From: a bacterium
GTDB taxonomy: Bacteria; Bacillota; Bacilli; Lactobacillales; Streptococcaceae
Assembly: GCA_905221235.1 (NCBI GenBank)
Contig: CAJNCJ010000007.1
Coordinates: forward strand, 1 to 64,000
Reading direction: 5' to 3'
DNA: 64,000 bases
Position 1 is the stretch's first letter; every line of letters starts with the position of its first letter. The notes under the pieces are model-generated. The model had not been told where the DNA came from, searched no databases, and worked only from the letters and a program-made list of their open reading frames with translations. Both the position numbers and the translations under genes were made by a program. Shown in pieces: positions 45,347 through 54,682 of this stretch.

Positions 45347-45961
45347 CTATTTTGTCGCCAATTTTTCATGGATGCTTTCATAGACCGGTTCCAACATATC
45401 ACTGATAAAGAAATGCCACATCCCAATTCCTACAAAGAAAAGTAGGGCAGGCATATAGTAACCAATTGCCACAAGTAGCACTGTCCCAAGGAGAACCTTA
45501 GCCACAGCTGCTAAGCTCATAAAGATGCCAATCAAGGATAGTTTGAGACTATTTCGATAAGACAAGTCAAAATAAACTTGTAGTTTCAAAGATACTGTAT
45601 AGGCCAAAAAGAGAAGGGCAACTACTAGGACATTCAAAAAGGTCGCAATCAAATGAATAATAGTCTGATGAGGCAATTGCACCAAGAGATACAGGCCATA
45701 GACCAAAATCAAATCCACTCCTATAAAGCTATAGAAAATCAGGTTGCTTGATACAAAATTTTGCTTATAAAGAGACCAAGCCTCCTTCAAACTGTATTCC
45801 CGAAAACTATAACCATGTTCTGCATATAGGCTCATCAAGGTGGTACTAGCCGGCGCTAGACCAAGGATAATCCCTCCTGCTAAAGTTAATAGCCAAAAGA
45901 AGGCTGTCGCAATCATCCCTAAAAAGAAACGATTAAAGACAAAGTCTAAAAATCTCCCCAT
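45347..45961 (-). CDS. YesL-like DUF624 membrane protein
   Basis: This 204-aa protein has about five hydrophobic segments and the DUF624 signature start (FNRFFLGMIATAFFWLLTLA, GIILGLAPASTTLM). YesL proteins accompany YesMN two-component systems and carbohydrate ABC transporters. It is first in the operon and its stop lies one nt before the chosen kinase start. Confidence 0.85.
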   Translation of the reverse strand: MGRFLDFVFNRFFLGMIATAFFWLLTLAGGIILGLAPASTTLMSLYAEHGYSFREYSLKEAWSLYKQNFVSSNLIFYSFIGVDLILVYGLYLLVQLPHQTIIHLIATFLNVLVVALLFLAYTVSLKLQVYFDLSYRNSLKLSLIGIFMSLAAVAKVLLGTVLLVAIGYYMPALLFFVGIGMWHFFISDMLEPVYESIHEKLATK

Positions 45962-46095
45962 GATATCCTCCTAAAAATAACTATGAAACTATTATATCAT
46001 ATTTCAAGCGTTTTCAAAAACTTCTAGTGCCCATTTACAATCCCATCAAACCGTGGTACAATGAGAATTATGAAAAAATTATCAGGAGACAATTC

Positions 46096-46665
46096 ATGAA
46101 GAAATCTATCTTAACTACACTGCTTTTTTCAGTTCTTTACTTCCTCTCCATGGGGATTGGTGTCCTTTTGGGCAATCTCTTTGACCAAACTGGAAACATG
46201 TTTTATGCGCCTGCCTTTACTGCCCTTGTCGGCGGTAGCGTCTATATGATTCTAATCGCAAAAGTTCCGCGTTTTGGAGCCATTACCACTATCGGTCTTG
46301 TTATTGCTCTCTTTTTCTTGGGAACTAAACACGGTGCCGGTGCCTTCCTTCCTGGAATTATCTGTGGTCTCCTAGCAGATACAGTAGCTAACCTAGGAAA
46401 ATACAAGGACCAAACAAAGAACTTCCTTTCTTTCATTCTCTTTGCCTTTAGTTCAACGGGTCCAATCTTGCTTATGTGGATTGCTCCCAAAGCCTATATG
46501 GCTACCCTCCTAGCAAGAGGAAAATCCCAAGAATATATCGACCGTATCATGGTTGCGCCAAATCCTGGAACCATCCTTCTATTTGTCGCAAGTGTTGTCA
46601 TCGGAGCACTAGTGGGTGCCTTGATTGGACAAGCCTTGAGTAAAAAATTTGCGCAGAAAATCTAG
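46096..46665 (+). CDS. ECF transporter S component (Trep_Strep family)
   Basis: This 189-aa membrane protein has about five helices (MKKSILTTLLFSVLYFLSMG onward) and the MptS/Trep_Strep pattern: GNMFYAPAFTALVGG, FLPGIICGLLADTVANLGKY and GTILLFVASVVIGALVGALI. Such S components bind the substrate and share a common energising module encoded elsewhere. The start has AGGAGA about 7 nt upstream. The substrate is unknown. It converges on the metI remnant. Confidence 0.8.
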   Translation: MKKSILTTLLFSVLYFLSMGIGVLLGNLFDQTGNMFYAPAFTALVGGSVYMILIAKVPRFGAITTIGLVIALFFLGTKHGAGAFLPGIICGLLADTVANLGKYKDQTKNFLSFILFAFSSTGPILLMWIAPKAYMATLLARGKSQEYIDRIMVAPNPGTILLFVASVVIGALVGALIGQALSKKFAQKI

Positions 46666-46670
46666 TCAAT

Positions 46671-46696
46671 AAAAAAGAGCCAGGCGGCTCTTTTTA
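46671..46696. terminator. bidirectional terminator, ancestral end of metI
   Basis: AAAGAGCC/GGCTCTTT with a 4-nt loop and A/T tails. It ends the ECF S gene, and on the other strand it follows the duplicated metI fragment, so it is probably the original metI terminator. Confidence 0.88.
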
Positions 46697-46704
46697 TTTA
46701 TGGC

Positions 46705-46927
46705 TCAAGACTTAGTCAAGAAGTCTCCCAAGAATTGGATCGCAAAGATAATCAAAATGATAATGATGGTTGCCAAGATGGTCACATCGTGATTGTAGCG
46801 GTTAAATCCATAAGCGATGGCTACATTACCCATACCACCAGCACCAACCGCACCGACCATAGCTGTTTCCCCAACAAGGGAAATCAAGGTCACAGTCGTC
46901 ACACGAATCAAATCTGGAAGACCTTCT
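46705..46927 (-). pseudogene. metI: duplicated 3' fragment of metI
   Basis: About 220 bp are nearly identical to the end of intact metI (51480-51698), from IRVTTVTLISLVGETAM to the C-terminus. The homology ends abruptly after GACCTTCT at 46927. A single-base loss relative to the intact copy truncates the tail to LTKS. It has no start region of its own and is a left-over of the insertion that separated metI from its original terminator. Confidence 0.9.
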
Positions 46928-46948
46928 AGTAAGCCTTATCTTCCTAGG

Positions 46949-48193
46949 TTAAAATTTTTTACCTGAAAAACTTCTTTTTTCTAGGGATAAAATCAACCCT
47001 ATCATACTCACTAGCAAAAACACCCACCAACAAAGCCTGATATCCTGTAAAGCTAAGAAGGAAAATACAGACATTCCCAAGGGTAATGTTAGGGAAAAAA
47101 TCATACTCAAGAGATTATTACTTCTAGCTAATACATCCGCACTCAAATTCGACAGTAACAGAGTATCTAATTTAGGCATTGATTTCGACATCAAATACAT
47201 GACAAAGGCTAAGCAGGCAACACCTACTAGAGGAGAGAACTCTAAAATATTAGCAGTAGCCAGCAAGACAAACAGAATTGCATTGAGCGATAGCAAACTT
47301 GAAAACGACAATTTCCCAAAATAATCATGGGGAGTTAGGCTACCAAGAATAGCTCCTCCCAAGCTAACACATTCAATTAAAAATAGGGATTGAGCATAGC
47401 TGAGATGATAAATAGTATGGTCTAATAAGTAAAAGTGATAAATACCTCCAACAGCTCCTCCCAAAGTATTCATTACCAAAATAACAAGAATAATTTTAAA
47501 CAATGATTTACTTTCTCTCTGTCTAAATATGTCATCCATGTCCGTATAGATTGCCTTAACTTGTTGAAGTAAACTAATCGACTTATTCTCTACACTTACA
47601 GACAAATGCGTCAATTCTCTTCTATTTTTGAACAAAATGAGAGAAGATAGTAAAAAGAAACCAGCATTCACAATTGCAACAAAAGAAAAATTTTGGTGGC
47701 TTGTTGTGAGTAACCACACTCCTAAGGCTTGACCTCCTAGATTTGATAAATAGGAAACAAACTGAGTAAAGGAATAAGCTTCATAGAGCCTATCTTCCGA
47801 AATGTTATGCTGGATAATCGGCATACGAAGGCCTGCTGTATAATCTGATAAAATATCCGAACAGATATTAACCATACAGATAAAAGCAAACGTTACGAAG
47901 TTCTGGTCATGAATCACACTAGCAATCAAAAGAAATAGTAGACTTTGCACACAACCAACCCAGATAATTGCCCCTGCTTTATTCCGAGTATGATCCGCCT
48001 TAATCCCAACATAAAAAGTAAATAGGAAAGGTAAAATCGTAATCATATTCGCCATAAATACTGCTATATTTTTAAAGGGTAGACTCGCAGCATAAACGAT
48101 AAATACCAGATTATAAATATAAGCTCCACTTGAGCTCAAAAATCTTGATAAGGTAAGTATTCTAAATAAATGATGTTTTAAAAATAATTTCAT
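46949..48193 (-). CDS. MFS transporter of the class III-like peptide cluster
   Basis: This 414-aa major facilitator protein has about 12 hydrophobic segments (FRILTLSRFLSSSGAYIYNL at the start) and resembles MFS drug/peptide efflux proteins. The ATG overlaps the synthetase stop (ATGA) with AAGGAAG 6 nt upstream, so it is translationally coupled. It is the likely exporter or immunity factor of the peptide made by the cluster. It has no ATPase or peptidase domain. Confidence 0.85.
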   Translation of the reverse strand: MKLFLKHHLFRILTLSRFLSSSGAYIYNLVFIVYAASLPFKNIAVFMANMITILPFLFTFYVGIKADHTRNKAGAIIWVGCVQSLLFLLIASVIHDQNFVTFAFICMVNICSDILSDYTAGLRMPIIQHNISEDRLYEAYSFTQFVSYLSNLGGQALGVWLLTTSHQNFSFVAIVNAGFFLLSSLILFKNRRELTHLSVSVENKSISLLQQVKAIYTDMDDIFRQRESKSLFKIILVILVMNTLGGAVGGIYHFYLLDHTIYHLSYAQSLFLIECVSLGGAILGSLTPHDYFGKLSFSSLLSLNAILFVLLATANILEFSPLVGVACLAFVMYLMSKSMPKLDTLLLSNLSADVLARSNNLLSMIFSLTLPLGMSVFSFLALQDIRLCWWVFLLVSMIGLILSLEKRSFSGKKF

Positions 48194-50124
48194 AGCAGAC
48201 TTCCTTTGCAATCCAGTAAACTATCCATCTTCACTCTAGGAATAAGATTTTCTGTATTTGACTCCACGTCCTTTAGAATAGAACTAGTTATTAATAATTC
48301 TTTTGCTGCTACAATAAATTCATTATTAGGAAAATATTTGTTAACTGCTAACAGAGTATCTGCTAACCCAACCATTCCCATCCAATATCCAGAAAACTGA
48401 GCATACTCAACCAATATACTCGAGCTCAAATCCAAAATAATATCTTTGTATTTAAATGGATCAATATATAACAACATTCTTATGACCCCAGATGTTCCAT
48501 CTAACAAATAAGGAGAAACTGTAGTGGTAGAATTTTTCAAAAACTTTCTACCACCTATGTCTAACAGATTAGATAAGACAATCTCAACACCTCTATTTAT
48601 AGTATATCTACTGAAAGAAATTTTATGTAAAAAAATTAAAAATCCCGATAAACCATTTAAACCATAAGTATTAAAACTATCAAATATATCCAACGATTCA
48701 TCAGAGATTATATCTATACTTTCTGTAAAATCAAATCTTGACTCTAATAAATTCAAAAATTCTTCATCGCTTAGTGGTATAAATTCTGTACTTGAGGGTG
48801 TAATGTTTGTTTCTTTCTGTCTCTCTGCATATATATTTGAAAATATTTTTTTAGCAATAAGTATATCTGGATTATCACTGAATAGATAATTTATTAGAAC
48901 ATCTATATTCGTTACTATTCCTTTTTGAAGAAGTAATTCTTTTACTTTATTAGTTTTTAAATCCTCTTCTTCTCTCAAGTGTAATCTCCCCAGTAAAAAT
49001 AACATCAAGTTTGCAACTTTATAACAATCTGCTTTTTTACCTTCTATACAATTCCATTTTTTTAAACAAATGTCATTATAAATACCTACTATAGGAGATT
49101 CAGATGATTGATAAGAATTTTCTAAGTCAATAAAATACAAATCTAACATTTTTGTAATCATCATATTATCCGGATGAATATCATTCAACACAATATTCTC
49201 TTTATGAAAGTATTCAACCACTTCAATTATTTTTTCAAAAATTCTTAATAAAGTAAGAAAATTGGAGTAATTTTTAATAATGTCACTACTAGAATAAGAA
49301 TATAAGTTATAATCATCTACAAAATCTTTTAATGTGTAGCCGTCTATAAATTCATAAATAAAATATCCATTTGTCCATTCATTAATATTTTCAAGCGATT
49401 TGGGAATATATTGGGTTAGCTTCTTAGATAACTCCCACTCCCTTTCTCTAAATTCCCTCTTTTCTACATTTATATATGATAAAACGAAATTACGACATTC
49501 CTTTATCACAACTTTCCTATTGTATTTTTTTGAATTAGCTAAATAAATATTGCCACCATTACTAGACTTTATTATTGAATTTATTTCGTAATTATTAGAC
49601 ATATATGTATCTTCAAATATTTGAGGTTCTTGAATATCTTCAATCCATTTAGGTAAGTCAAAATAAGATTTTTGATAATCTTGCCAAACTTCCCCATTTG
49701 GTCCATACATACTAGGTAAGCCGTCAATTAAATTCGCTTCATTAACAATATTACATCCAAATCTGTAGAAAATATTATTTGAATTTTTATATTTTCTATC
49801 ACTTAGTATATAAATACCTTGGAAATCACAAGGTATTTTTTGATAAAGCTTTTCAAGTAAATCTATACAGTGCTCTCTATTCTTTGGATAAATAGTTATA
49901 AACTTCCCTGATTCTGCAGATGATTCATTTTCTGAAAAATTTTTATAAATTTTATCAAAGTCAGACAAACATTTATACATAGTTCTTTCTCGTTCTAGCA
50001 ACTTACTAACTATATCAAATACTTGTGTATAATTCTTTATAGTAGCAGAAATATGAATTTTAAAACCAAATTCTTCCAATTTATATAAATTATCATTATA
50101 GTATGTGAAGTCCATTCTATCCAT
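48190..50124 (-). CDS. class III-like lanthipeptide synthetase (LanKC) with short cyclase domain
   Basis: The 644-aa protein has an N-terminal phospho-Ser/Thr lyase-like region (about 1-160, FKIHISATIKNYTQVFDIVS), a kinase domain with VVIKE (K208), HKENIVLNDIHPDN (catalytic D315, N320) and IDLEN (332-336), and a LanC-like tail from about 480 (NGLSGFLIFLHK, LLDGTSGVIRMLL, MGMVGLADTLL). No Zn-binding Cys/His motifs are seen, as usual in class III. Typical LanKC proteins are about 850 aa, so the cyclase domain is roughly half-size. It follows a 29-aa candidate precursor. Confidence 0.85.
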   Translation of the reverse strand: MDRMDFTYYNDNLYKLEEFGFKIHISATIKNYTQVFDIVSKLLERERTMYKCLSDFDKIYKNFSENESSAESGKFITIYPKNREHCIDLLEKLYQKIPCDFQGIYILSDRKYKNSNNIFYRFGCNIVNEANLIDGLPSMYGPNGEVWQDYQKSYFDLPKWIEDIQEPQIFEDTYMSNNYEINSIIKSSNGGNIYLANSKKYNRKVVIKECRNFVLSYINVEKREFREREWELSKKLTQYIPKSLENINEWTNGYFIYEFIDGYTLKDFVDDYNLYSYSSSDIIKNYSNFLTLLRIFEKIIEVVEYFHKENIVLNDIHPDNMMITKMLDLYFIDLENSYQSSESPIVGIYNDICLKKWNCIEGKKADCYKVANLMLFLLGRLHLREEEDLKTNKVKELLLQKGIVTNIDVLINYLFSDNPDILIAKKIFSNIYAERQKETNITPSSTEFIPLSDEEFLNLLESRFDFTESIDIISDESLDIFDSFNTYGLNGLSGFLIFLHKISFSRYTINRGVEIVLSNLLDIGGRKFLKNSTTTVSPYLLDGTSGVIRMLLYIDPFKYKDIILDLSSSILVEYAQFSGYWMGMVGLADTLLAVNKYFPNNEFIVAAKELLITSSILKDVESNTENLIPRVKMDSLLDCKGSLL

Positions 50125-50148
50125 AGTTCACCTTTTTATAAATAGATA

Positions 50149-50179
50149 AAGGAGTATGATATACAAATCTATACTCCTT
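50149..50179 (-). terminator. hairpin between the 29-aa precursor and the synthetase
   Basis: AAGGAGTAT pairs with ATACTCCTT around a 13-nt loop. The following tail is only moderately T-rich (TATCTATTTAT). It probably acts as an attenuator or mRNA-stabilising stem. Confidence 0.55.
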
Positions 50180-50204
50180 ATAAAATATTGCCAATCTGAG
50201 TTCA

Positions 50205-50294
50205 TTATCCTTTATGAACTGAACATTTGTAAGTAGCTACAAATTCTTTGACTGGTTCTGCATGTTTTGATGCAGTCATTGCAAATTTTGTCAT
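50205..50294 (-). CDS. candidate class III-like lanthipeptide precursor (29 aa)
   Basis: A 29-residue frame starts MTKFAMTASKHAEPVKEF and ends VATYKCSVHKG, with an AAAGGAGGTAAC Shine-Dalgarno 4-7 nt upstream. One Cys (C24) lies three residues after T21, allowing a methyllanthionine across TYKC; S25 follows. No double-glycine or LLDLQ leader motif is visible. Its position right before a LanKC gene with a hairpin between is typical for a precursor gene. It is very small, so the assignment rests on context. Confidence 0.65.
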   Translation of the reverse strand: MTKFAMTASKHAEPVKEFVATYKCSVHKG

Positions 50295-50331
50295 TTCTGT
50301 TACCTCCTTTGTTTTATGGAACCAGTATAAC

Positions 50332-50362
50332 AAAAAAAGCGGGACTCCCCACTTTTTTGTAA
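50332..50362 (-). terminator. terminator after the Rgg gene
   Basis: On the minus strand AAAAAAGTGGGG and CCCGCTTTTTTT form a strong stem-loop with T tail. A TATACT immediately downstream may be the -10 of the precursor promoter. Confidence 0.78.
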
Positions 50363-50465
50363 TATATTTTTTCTGAAAATGGAAACTCTAGCTCCTGGAA
50401 ACTACTAATTATCAATCCACCTACAAGCCCATTTATTTTTCGTCAATCGATGTAATGAGAATATA

Positions 50466-51335
50466 TTACAAATCTTCATTTGAAAGCTGATTTGCAAAAT
50501 AGTTTTCATAGTATCTTGCACCATCTACATACTCTAAATCTTGTAAGATTGTAATGCCTCTCTGGATTTTTTCAAGACCCTTATTTTTTACATTAAAAAT
50601 AGTATCATAATACCCTTTCGCAATCATATAAATGATTTTAAGATAGGCTTCAGATTCTGGCAATTCTCGTTTTTCAATCTGAAAAACAAAATAGTCTGCT
50701 TTTAATTTATCCTTTTCCTCTATCGCTTTAAAGAGTCCATTAATCAAAATGGTATCAATGCCGACTTTGTTACTAGGTAAAGAGCCTAATAAATCCGTCT
50801 TTTGTAACATCTCCCTAGAATATTTAAAATAGAGGGGCAGAGGGAACAAAGTAGAAATCGTTGAAAATAATTCCAATTCATAATTTCCCCAGATATCAAT
50901 AGTAAAAAAATAGTCATAGAGAAAAGTCAGTTCTTCATCCGTTGCCCTTATTTCTGAATCAAAAAACACGAGAAGGCTTTTGATACGAATCATTTGTAAG
51001 AGATATCCTTTTTTAGCACTTGATCTATACTTTTGAGTCGTCTCTTCATACAAGGATTGGAGAGAATCGATCCCTTCTCGGTCATATAGATCCCAGAGAT
51101 TTTCTTGAAAAGCCAAAACCTGTTTCTGAGAAAAACCACGTACCAAGTACATAAATTCATTCAAATCAGAGTGGATGTTATCTAAGGCAGTAATCAATTT
51201 CATAGAGGACAAGTCTGCTTCTCCGCGCTCAAATTTGCTCAGCATGGAATAAGTAAACTCTCCTCCTGTCGCCTCTTGTAGGGATACATTCCGACTCTTT
51301 CTCAATTCTTTAAAAACTTCTCCTAGATTTTGCAT
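50466..51335 (-). CDS. Rgg/MutR family transcriptional regulator
   Basis: This 289-aa protein has an N-terminal helix-turn-helix (MQNLGEVFKELRKSRNVSLQ, GGEFTYSMLSKFERGEADLS) and a C-terminal helical repeat domain (from about residue 70) that in this family binds hydrophobic peptides. The ATG with GGGGAG 5 nt upstream is preferred to one five codons earlier. MutR-type Rgg proteins activate lantibiotic genes in streptococci; this one is upstream of the 29-aa precursor in the same orientation. No SHP-like gene is visible beside it. Confidence 0.88.
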   Translation of the reverse strand: MQNLGEVFKELRKSRNVSLQEATGGEFTYSMLSKFERGEADLSSMKLITALDNIHSDLNEFMYLVRGFSQKQVLAFQENLWDLYDREGIDSLQSLYEETTQKYRSSAKKGYLLQMIRIKSLLVFFDSEIRATDEELTFLYDYFFTIDIWGNYELELFSTISTLFPLPLYFKYSREMLQKTDLLGSLPSNKVGIDTILINGLFKAIEEKDKLKADYFVFQIEKRELPESEAYLKIIYMIAKGYYDTIFNVKNKGLEKIQRGITILQDLEYVDGARYYENYFANQLSNEDL

Positions 51336-51464
51336 ATTGACTCCCCACAATTCTTAACTCTCTAACTCATAAAAGTAACGGTTGATAGCAACCAGTACAG
51401 AGAATTTTAAGTATGGACTATACCTTAAACTCCTATGAATGATGTACAGATTGCCTAATTCTCT

Positions 51465-52157
51465 TTATTTATGGCTCAATTTCTTAGTCAAGAAATCTCC
51501 CAAGAATTGGATCGCAAAGATAATCAAAATGATAATGATGGTTGCCAAGATAGTCACATCGTGATTATAGCGGTTAAATCCATAAGCGATGGCTACGTTA
51601 CCGATACCACCAGCTCCAACTGCACCGGCCATAGCTGTTTCCCCAACAAGGGAAATCAAGGTCACAGTCGTCACACGAATCAAATCTGGAAGACCTTCTG
51701 ATAGGTAAACACCTACGATATCCCAGAAGGTCGCTCCGCTCGCTTGAGCCGCCTCAATGACACCGCCATCCAGTTCAGCCAAGACAACCTGCACCTGACG
51801 GGCAAAGAAGGCAAAGACTGCAAATGAAAGTGGCACAAGAGCTGCATTTGGCCCGATGCTCGTCTTCACAATCAAGTGAGAGAGTGGCGACATGATTGCC
51901 AAGAGGATGATGAAAGGAACCGCACGGAAAATAGAGGTAATCTTATCTAAAATCCAGAAGACGACCTTATTTTCCAAGACACCACCTGGCGCTGTCAAGA
52001 CAAGGAAGAGACCTGCTACCAACCCCAAGAAACCTCCGATGATAAAGGAAAGAACTGTCATATAAAGAGTTAGATAGATGGCTGTTCCCCAGCCTGCTTG
52101 ACCAGCCCAGCCCATTTTATAAACATTTGGTAAATAGGTTTGAATCAATGATTCCAT
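51465..52157 (-). CDS. metI: methionine ABC transporter permease MetI
   Basis: This 230-aa permease of the methionine uptake (MUT) family has five or six membrane helices and the EAA loop (EAAQASGATFWDIVGVYLSE). The last 70 codons are repeated at 46705-46927. The present 3' end and downstream sequence come from the right end of the inserted island, so metI is intact but lacks its original terminator. It starts 1 nt after metN. Confidence 0.94.
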   Translation of the reverse strand: MESLIQTYLPNVYKMGWAGQAGWGTAIYLTLYMTVLSFIIGGFLGLVAGLFLVLTAPGGVLENKVVFWILDKITSIFRAVPFIILLAIMSPLSHLIVKTSIGPNAALVPLSFAVFAFFARQVQVVLAELDGGVIEAAQASGATFWDIVGVYLSEGLPDLIRVTTVTLISLVGETAMAGAVGAGGIGNVAIAYGFNRYNHDVTILATIIIILIIFAIQFLGDFLTKKLSHK

Positions 52158-52158
52158 C

Positions 52159-53220
52159 TTACTGTCCTCCCTTCAATACTTTTAGCTGTACTCCTGCTTG
52201 ACGAATGGCTTCTTGAGCACCTGCTAGCGCTGCTTTTTCACCTGACAAGACCACAACCAATTCTCCAACAGGAGTGCCATCGAGAATTTCGATATTTCCA
52301 TAGAGAATATTAGCTGTTACTTGGTAATGCTTGTACAATTCATTCAAAAGTGGCTCGTCTGTTGAAGCACCTGCATACTTGAGTTGTACCAAGAGACTGT
52401 TTTCAGACAAGTGTTCCACGATTTCTTGCTTCTCAATCTTAACCATGGCTTCATCAATACCTGTGGCTGTTGAGATAAAGTCTTGGGTCAAAGGTTGTTT
52501 AGGATCTGAGAAGATTTCAAGGACACTGCCCTCTTCAATCAAATGCCCATCCTGCATAACTGCCACACGGTTGGCAATGTCTTTGACAATCTGCATTTCA
52601 TGCGTAATCAAGACAACCGTCAAGCCTAATTTTTGGTTCAAATCTTGCAATAAGGCCAAAATCTGCTTGGTTGTCTTAGGGTCAAGGGCAGACGTTGACT
52701 CATCTGAAATCAAGATTTTTGGATCATTGGCCAAGGCACGCGCAATGGCCACACGCTGTTTTTGCCCTCCAGATAGTTGTGAAGGGTAGTTTTCAGCACG
52801 GTCTGCCAAGCCAACCAAGTCCAACAACTTGGCTACTTTAGCCTTCTTTTCTTCCTTGCTGAGTCCAGAGTGTTTAAGGGCAAAGGCTACATTCTCCTCT
52901 GCCGTCTTTTGACTCATCAGGTTAAAGTGCTGGAAAATCATTCCGATATCTTGACGTTTACGACGCAGCTGCTCTGCCGTTAAGGTCACCTTGCCATCAA
53001 AAATCACATCGTCGTCAATGGTAATTTTCCCTGCAGATGGTTTTTGCAAGAGGTTAATTACCCGTACAAGGGTTGATTTCCCTGCTCCAGAATATCCAAC
53101 GATTCCGTAGATATCCCCTTCTTGGATGTGAATGGTCACATCCTTGACCGCTGTGATAGTTCTCTTCTTTTGGTGAAAAGTCACATCGATCTGATCTAAC
53201 TTGATAATATCTCTACTCAT
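52159..53220 (-). CDS. metN: methionine ABC transporter ATPase MetN
   Basis: This 353-aa ATPase has Walker [13 protein letters not shown], signature [15 protein letters not shown], Walker [16 protein letters not shown], and the C-terminal NIL/ACT-like regulatory domain (from about 265: [20 protein letters not shown]) that gives methionine trans-inhibition in MetN proteins. Its start overlaps the M20 peptidase stop by 8 bp. Confidence 0.95.
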   Translation of the reverse strand: MSRDIIKLDQIDVTFHQKKRTITAVKDVTIHIQEGDIYGIVGYSGAGKSTLVRVINLLQKPSAGKITIDDDVIFDGKVTLTAEQLRRKRQDIGMIFQHFNLMSQKTAEENVAFALKHSGLSKEEKKAKVAKLLDLVGLADRAENYPSQLSGGQKQRVAIARALANDPKILISDESTSALDPKTTKQILALLQDLNQKLGLTVVLITHEMQIVKDIANRVAVMQDGHLIEEGSVLEIFSDPKQPLTQDFISTATGIDEAMVKIEKQEIVEHLSENSLLVQLKYAGASTDEPLLNELYKHYQVTANILYGNIEILDGTPVGELVVVLSGEKAALAGAQEAIRQAGVQLKVLKGGQ

Positions 53221-54586
53221 AGCTTCTAATCAGCTCCTCTACTAATTCAATATGGGTGTAGTAATCGGCGATTCGCACGTTTTCATCTCCACCGTGGTCT
53301 CGACTATTGGCATTTCCTAGACCGAAGGCCACCATTGGCACCTCTAGGGCATCAAAGACCGTATGCATAGGCCCTGTCCCCGCTGTCGTCGGCAAGACTG
53401 AAACGCCCTGTGGATAGAATTTCTTGGCCAACTCGATCACATTGAGAATGGCTGGCGCGCTCATATCGCTTCGATAGCTCATCTCTCCCAAGGTATAGTA
53501 TAATTCTACCTTATCAAAGCCATTTTTGTCTAGCTGTTTCCGAATTTTTTCCAGAACATCATGAGGTTCTAGACCAGGAACCAAACGAACCTCTAGCTTG
53601 GCACTAGCTTCTGCAGGCAAAATCGTTTTAACCCCTTGCCCTTGATAACCTGACTGAATCCCTTCGATATTAAGGGCTGGCTCGAAAAAGAAACGTTTTA
53701 GAAAGGCTGCACGGTCCTCTTGTAAAAGAGGCAATTCCAAACCATAAATCTGGCTGATTTCCCCTGGATTTCGTTGAGCGTAGGTGTCCACCAAGGCTAA
53801 TTCTCGTTCATTCGGCTCTTGTACTTCTTCGTACAAACCTTCAACCAAGATACGGCCATCTGCGGCACGAAGAGACTGTAGGGCTTGAAGGAGATACCAG
53901 GGAGCTGATTCCACAACCCCACCATAACTAGAATGGATATCCACATCAGCACTTTTTACCTTGGCATCAAAAGTCACAATCCCCTTATTCCCACCAGAAA
54001 TTTCTAGCTGTTCCAAGGCATTTTTGGTCCCTTGTTCCCAGACCAACAAATCTGCCCCACGGAGTTTATCCGCATGTTTTTCTAGATACTTATCTAGGTC
54101 TGTCGAAGCCGATTCCTCCGCTCCCTCCATGATAAAGCTGATATTGACAGGCAGGTCATCATGATGCTTCATGTATTTTCTCAAAGCACTCAAACGAGCC
54201 GTGATATGACCCTTGTCGTCATCAACCCCACGCCCATATATGAAGCCATTGCGCACCGAAAGCGTAAAGGGATCCTCTGTCCAGACCTGATCCCCGTCCG
54301 CTGGCACAGTGTCATAGTGGTTATAGAAAATCAGGGTCTTAGCATCTGGGCGCGAACTCTTGAAATGCGCCATGACAAAGGGAGCCGTATAAGTCTCATC
54401 AATCTCCACTTCAGCCCCAACATGCTTGAAAATCTCACCCAGATAATTGGCGACTTCCTTAAGTCCAACCTGCTGGGCAAAGACCGACTTCTTAGAAATC
54501 AAGGTACGCAAAACCTCAAAATAATGCTGGGCTACATGATCTTTTTCAAATTTTTCAATCTGTTCTTGTTCGCTAGGAAAAACCAT
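53213..54586 (-). CDS. M20 family metallopeptidase in the methionine operon
   Basis: This 457-aa dizinc peptidase has the M20 metal motifs: [10 protein letters not shown] (His, Asp), [10 protein letters not shown] (bridging Asp), [10 protein letters not shown] (catalytic and ligand Glu), and the C-terminal [10 protein letters not shown]. It resembles CNDP/DapE-like dipeptidases. Placement between metQ and metN suggests it trims methionine-containing dipeptides or N-acyl-methionine after uptake; that is inference. Confidence 0.9.
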   Translation of the reverse strand: MVFPSEQEQIEKFEKDHVAQHYFEVLRTLISKKSVFAQQVGLKEVANYLGEIFKHVGAEVEIDETYTAPFVMAHFKSSRPDAKTLIFYNHYDTVPADGDQVWTEDPFTLSVRNGFIYGRGVDDDKGHITARLSALRKYMKHHDDLPVNISFIMEGAEESASTDLDKYLEKHADKLRGADLLVWEQGTKNALEQLEISGGNKGIVTFDAKVKSADVDIHSSYGGVVESAPWYLLQALQSLRAADGRILVEGLYEEVQEPNERELALVDTYAQRNPGEISQIYGLELPLLQEDRAAFLKRFFFEPALNIEGIQSGYQGQGVKTILPAEASAKLEVRLVPGLEPHDVLEKIRKQLDKNGFDKVELYYTLGEMSYRSDMSAPAILNVIELAKKFYPQGVSVLPTTAGTGPMHTVFDALEVPMVAFGLGNANSRDHGGDENVRIADYYTHIELVEELIRSYE

Positions 54587-54682
54587 ATTCTCTCTACCTT
54601 TCTATGAACTACTCTTCCTGACAATCCATGCTCTATACAAAAGCAAGAGGTGGAATTTTCTCTCCCACCTCCCTGTTTCTTA

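Noticed and set aside
46705-46927. Separate small permease gene
   Set aside because: It is a partial, frameshifted copy of the metI 3' end without its own start region.
48190-50124. Eukaryotic-type Ser/Thr kinase as primary call
   Set aside because: The kinase domain is flanked by an N-terminal lyase-like region and LanC-like repeats, which together indicate a lanthipeptide synthetase.
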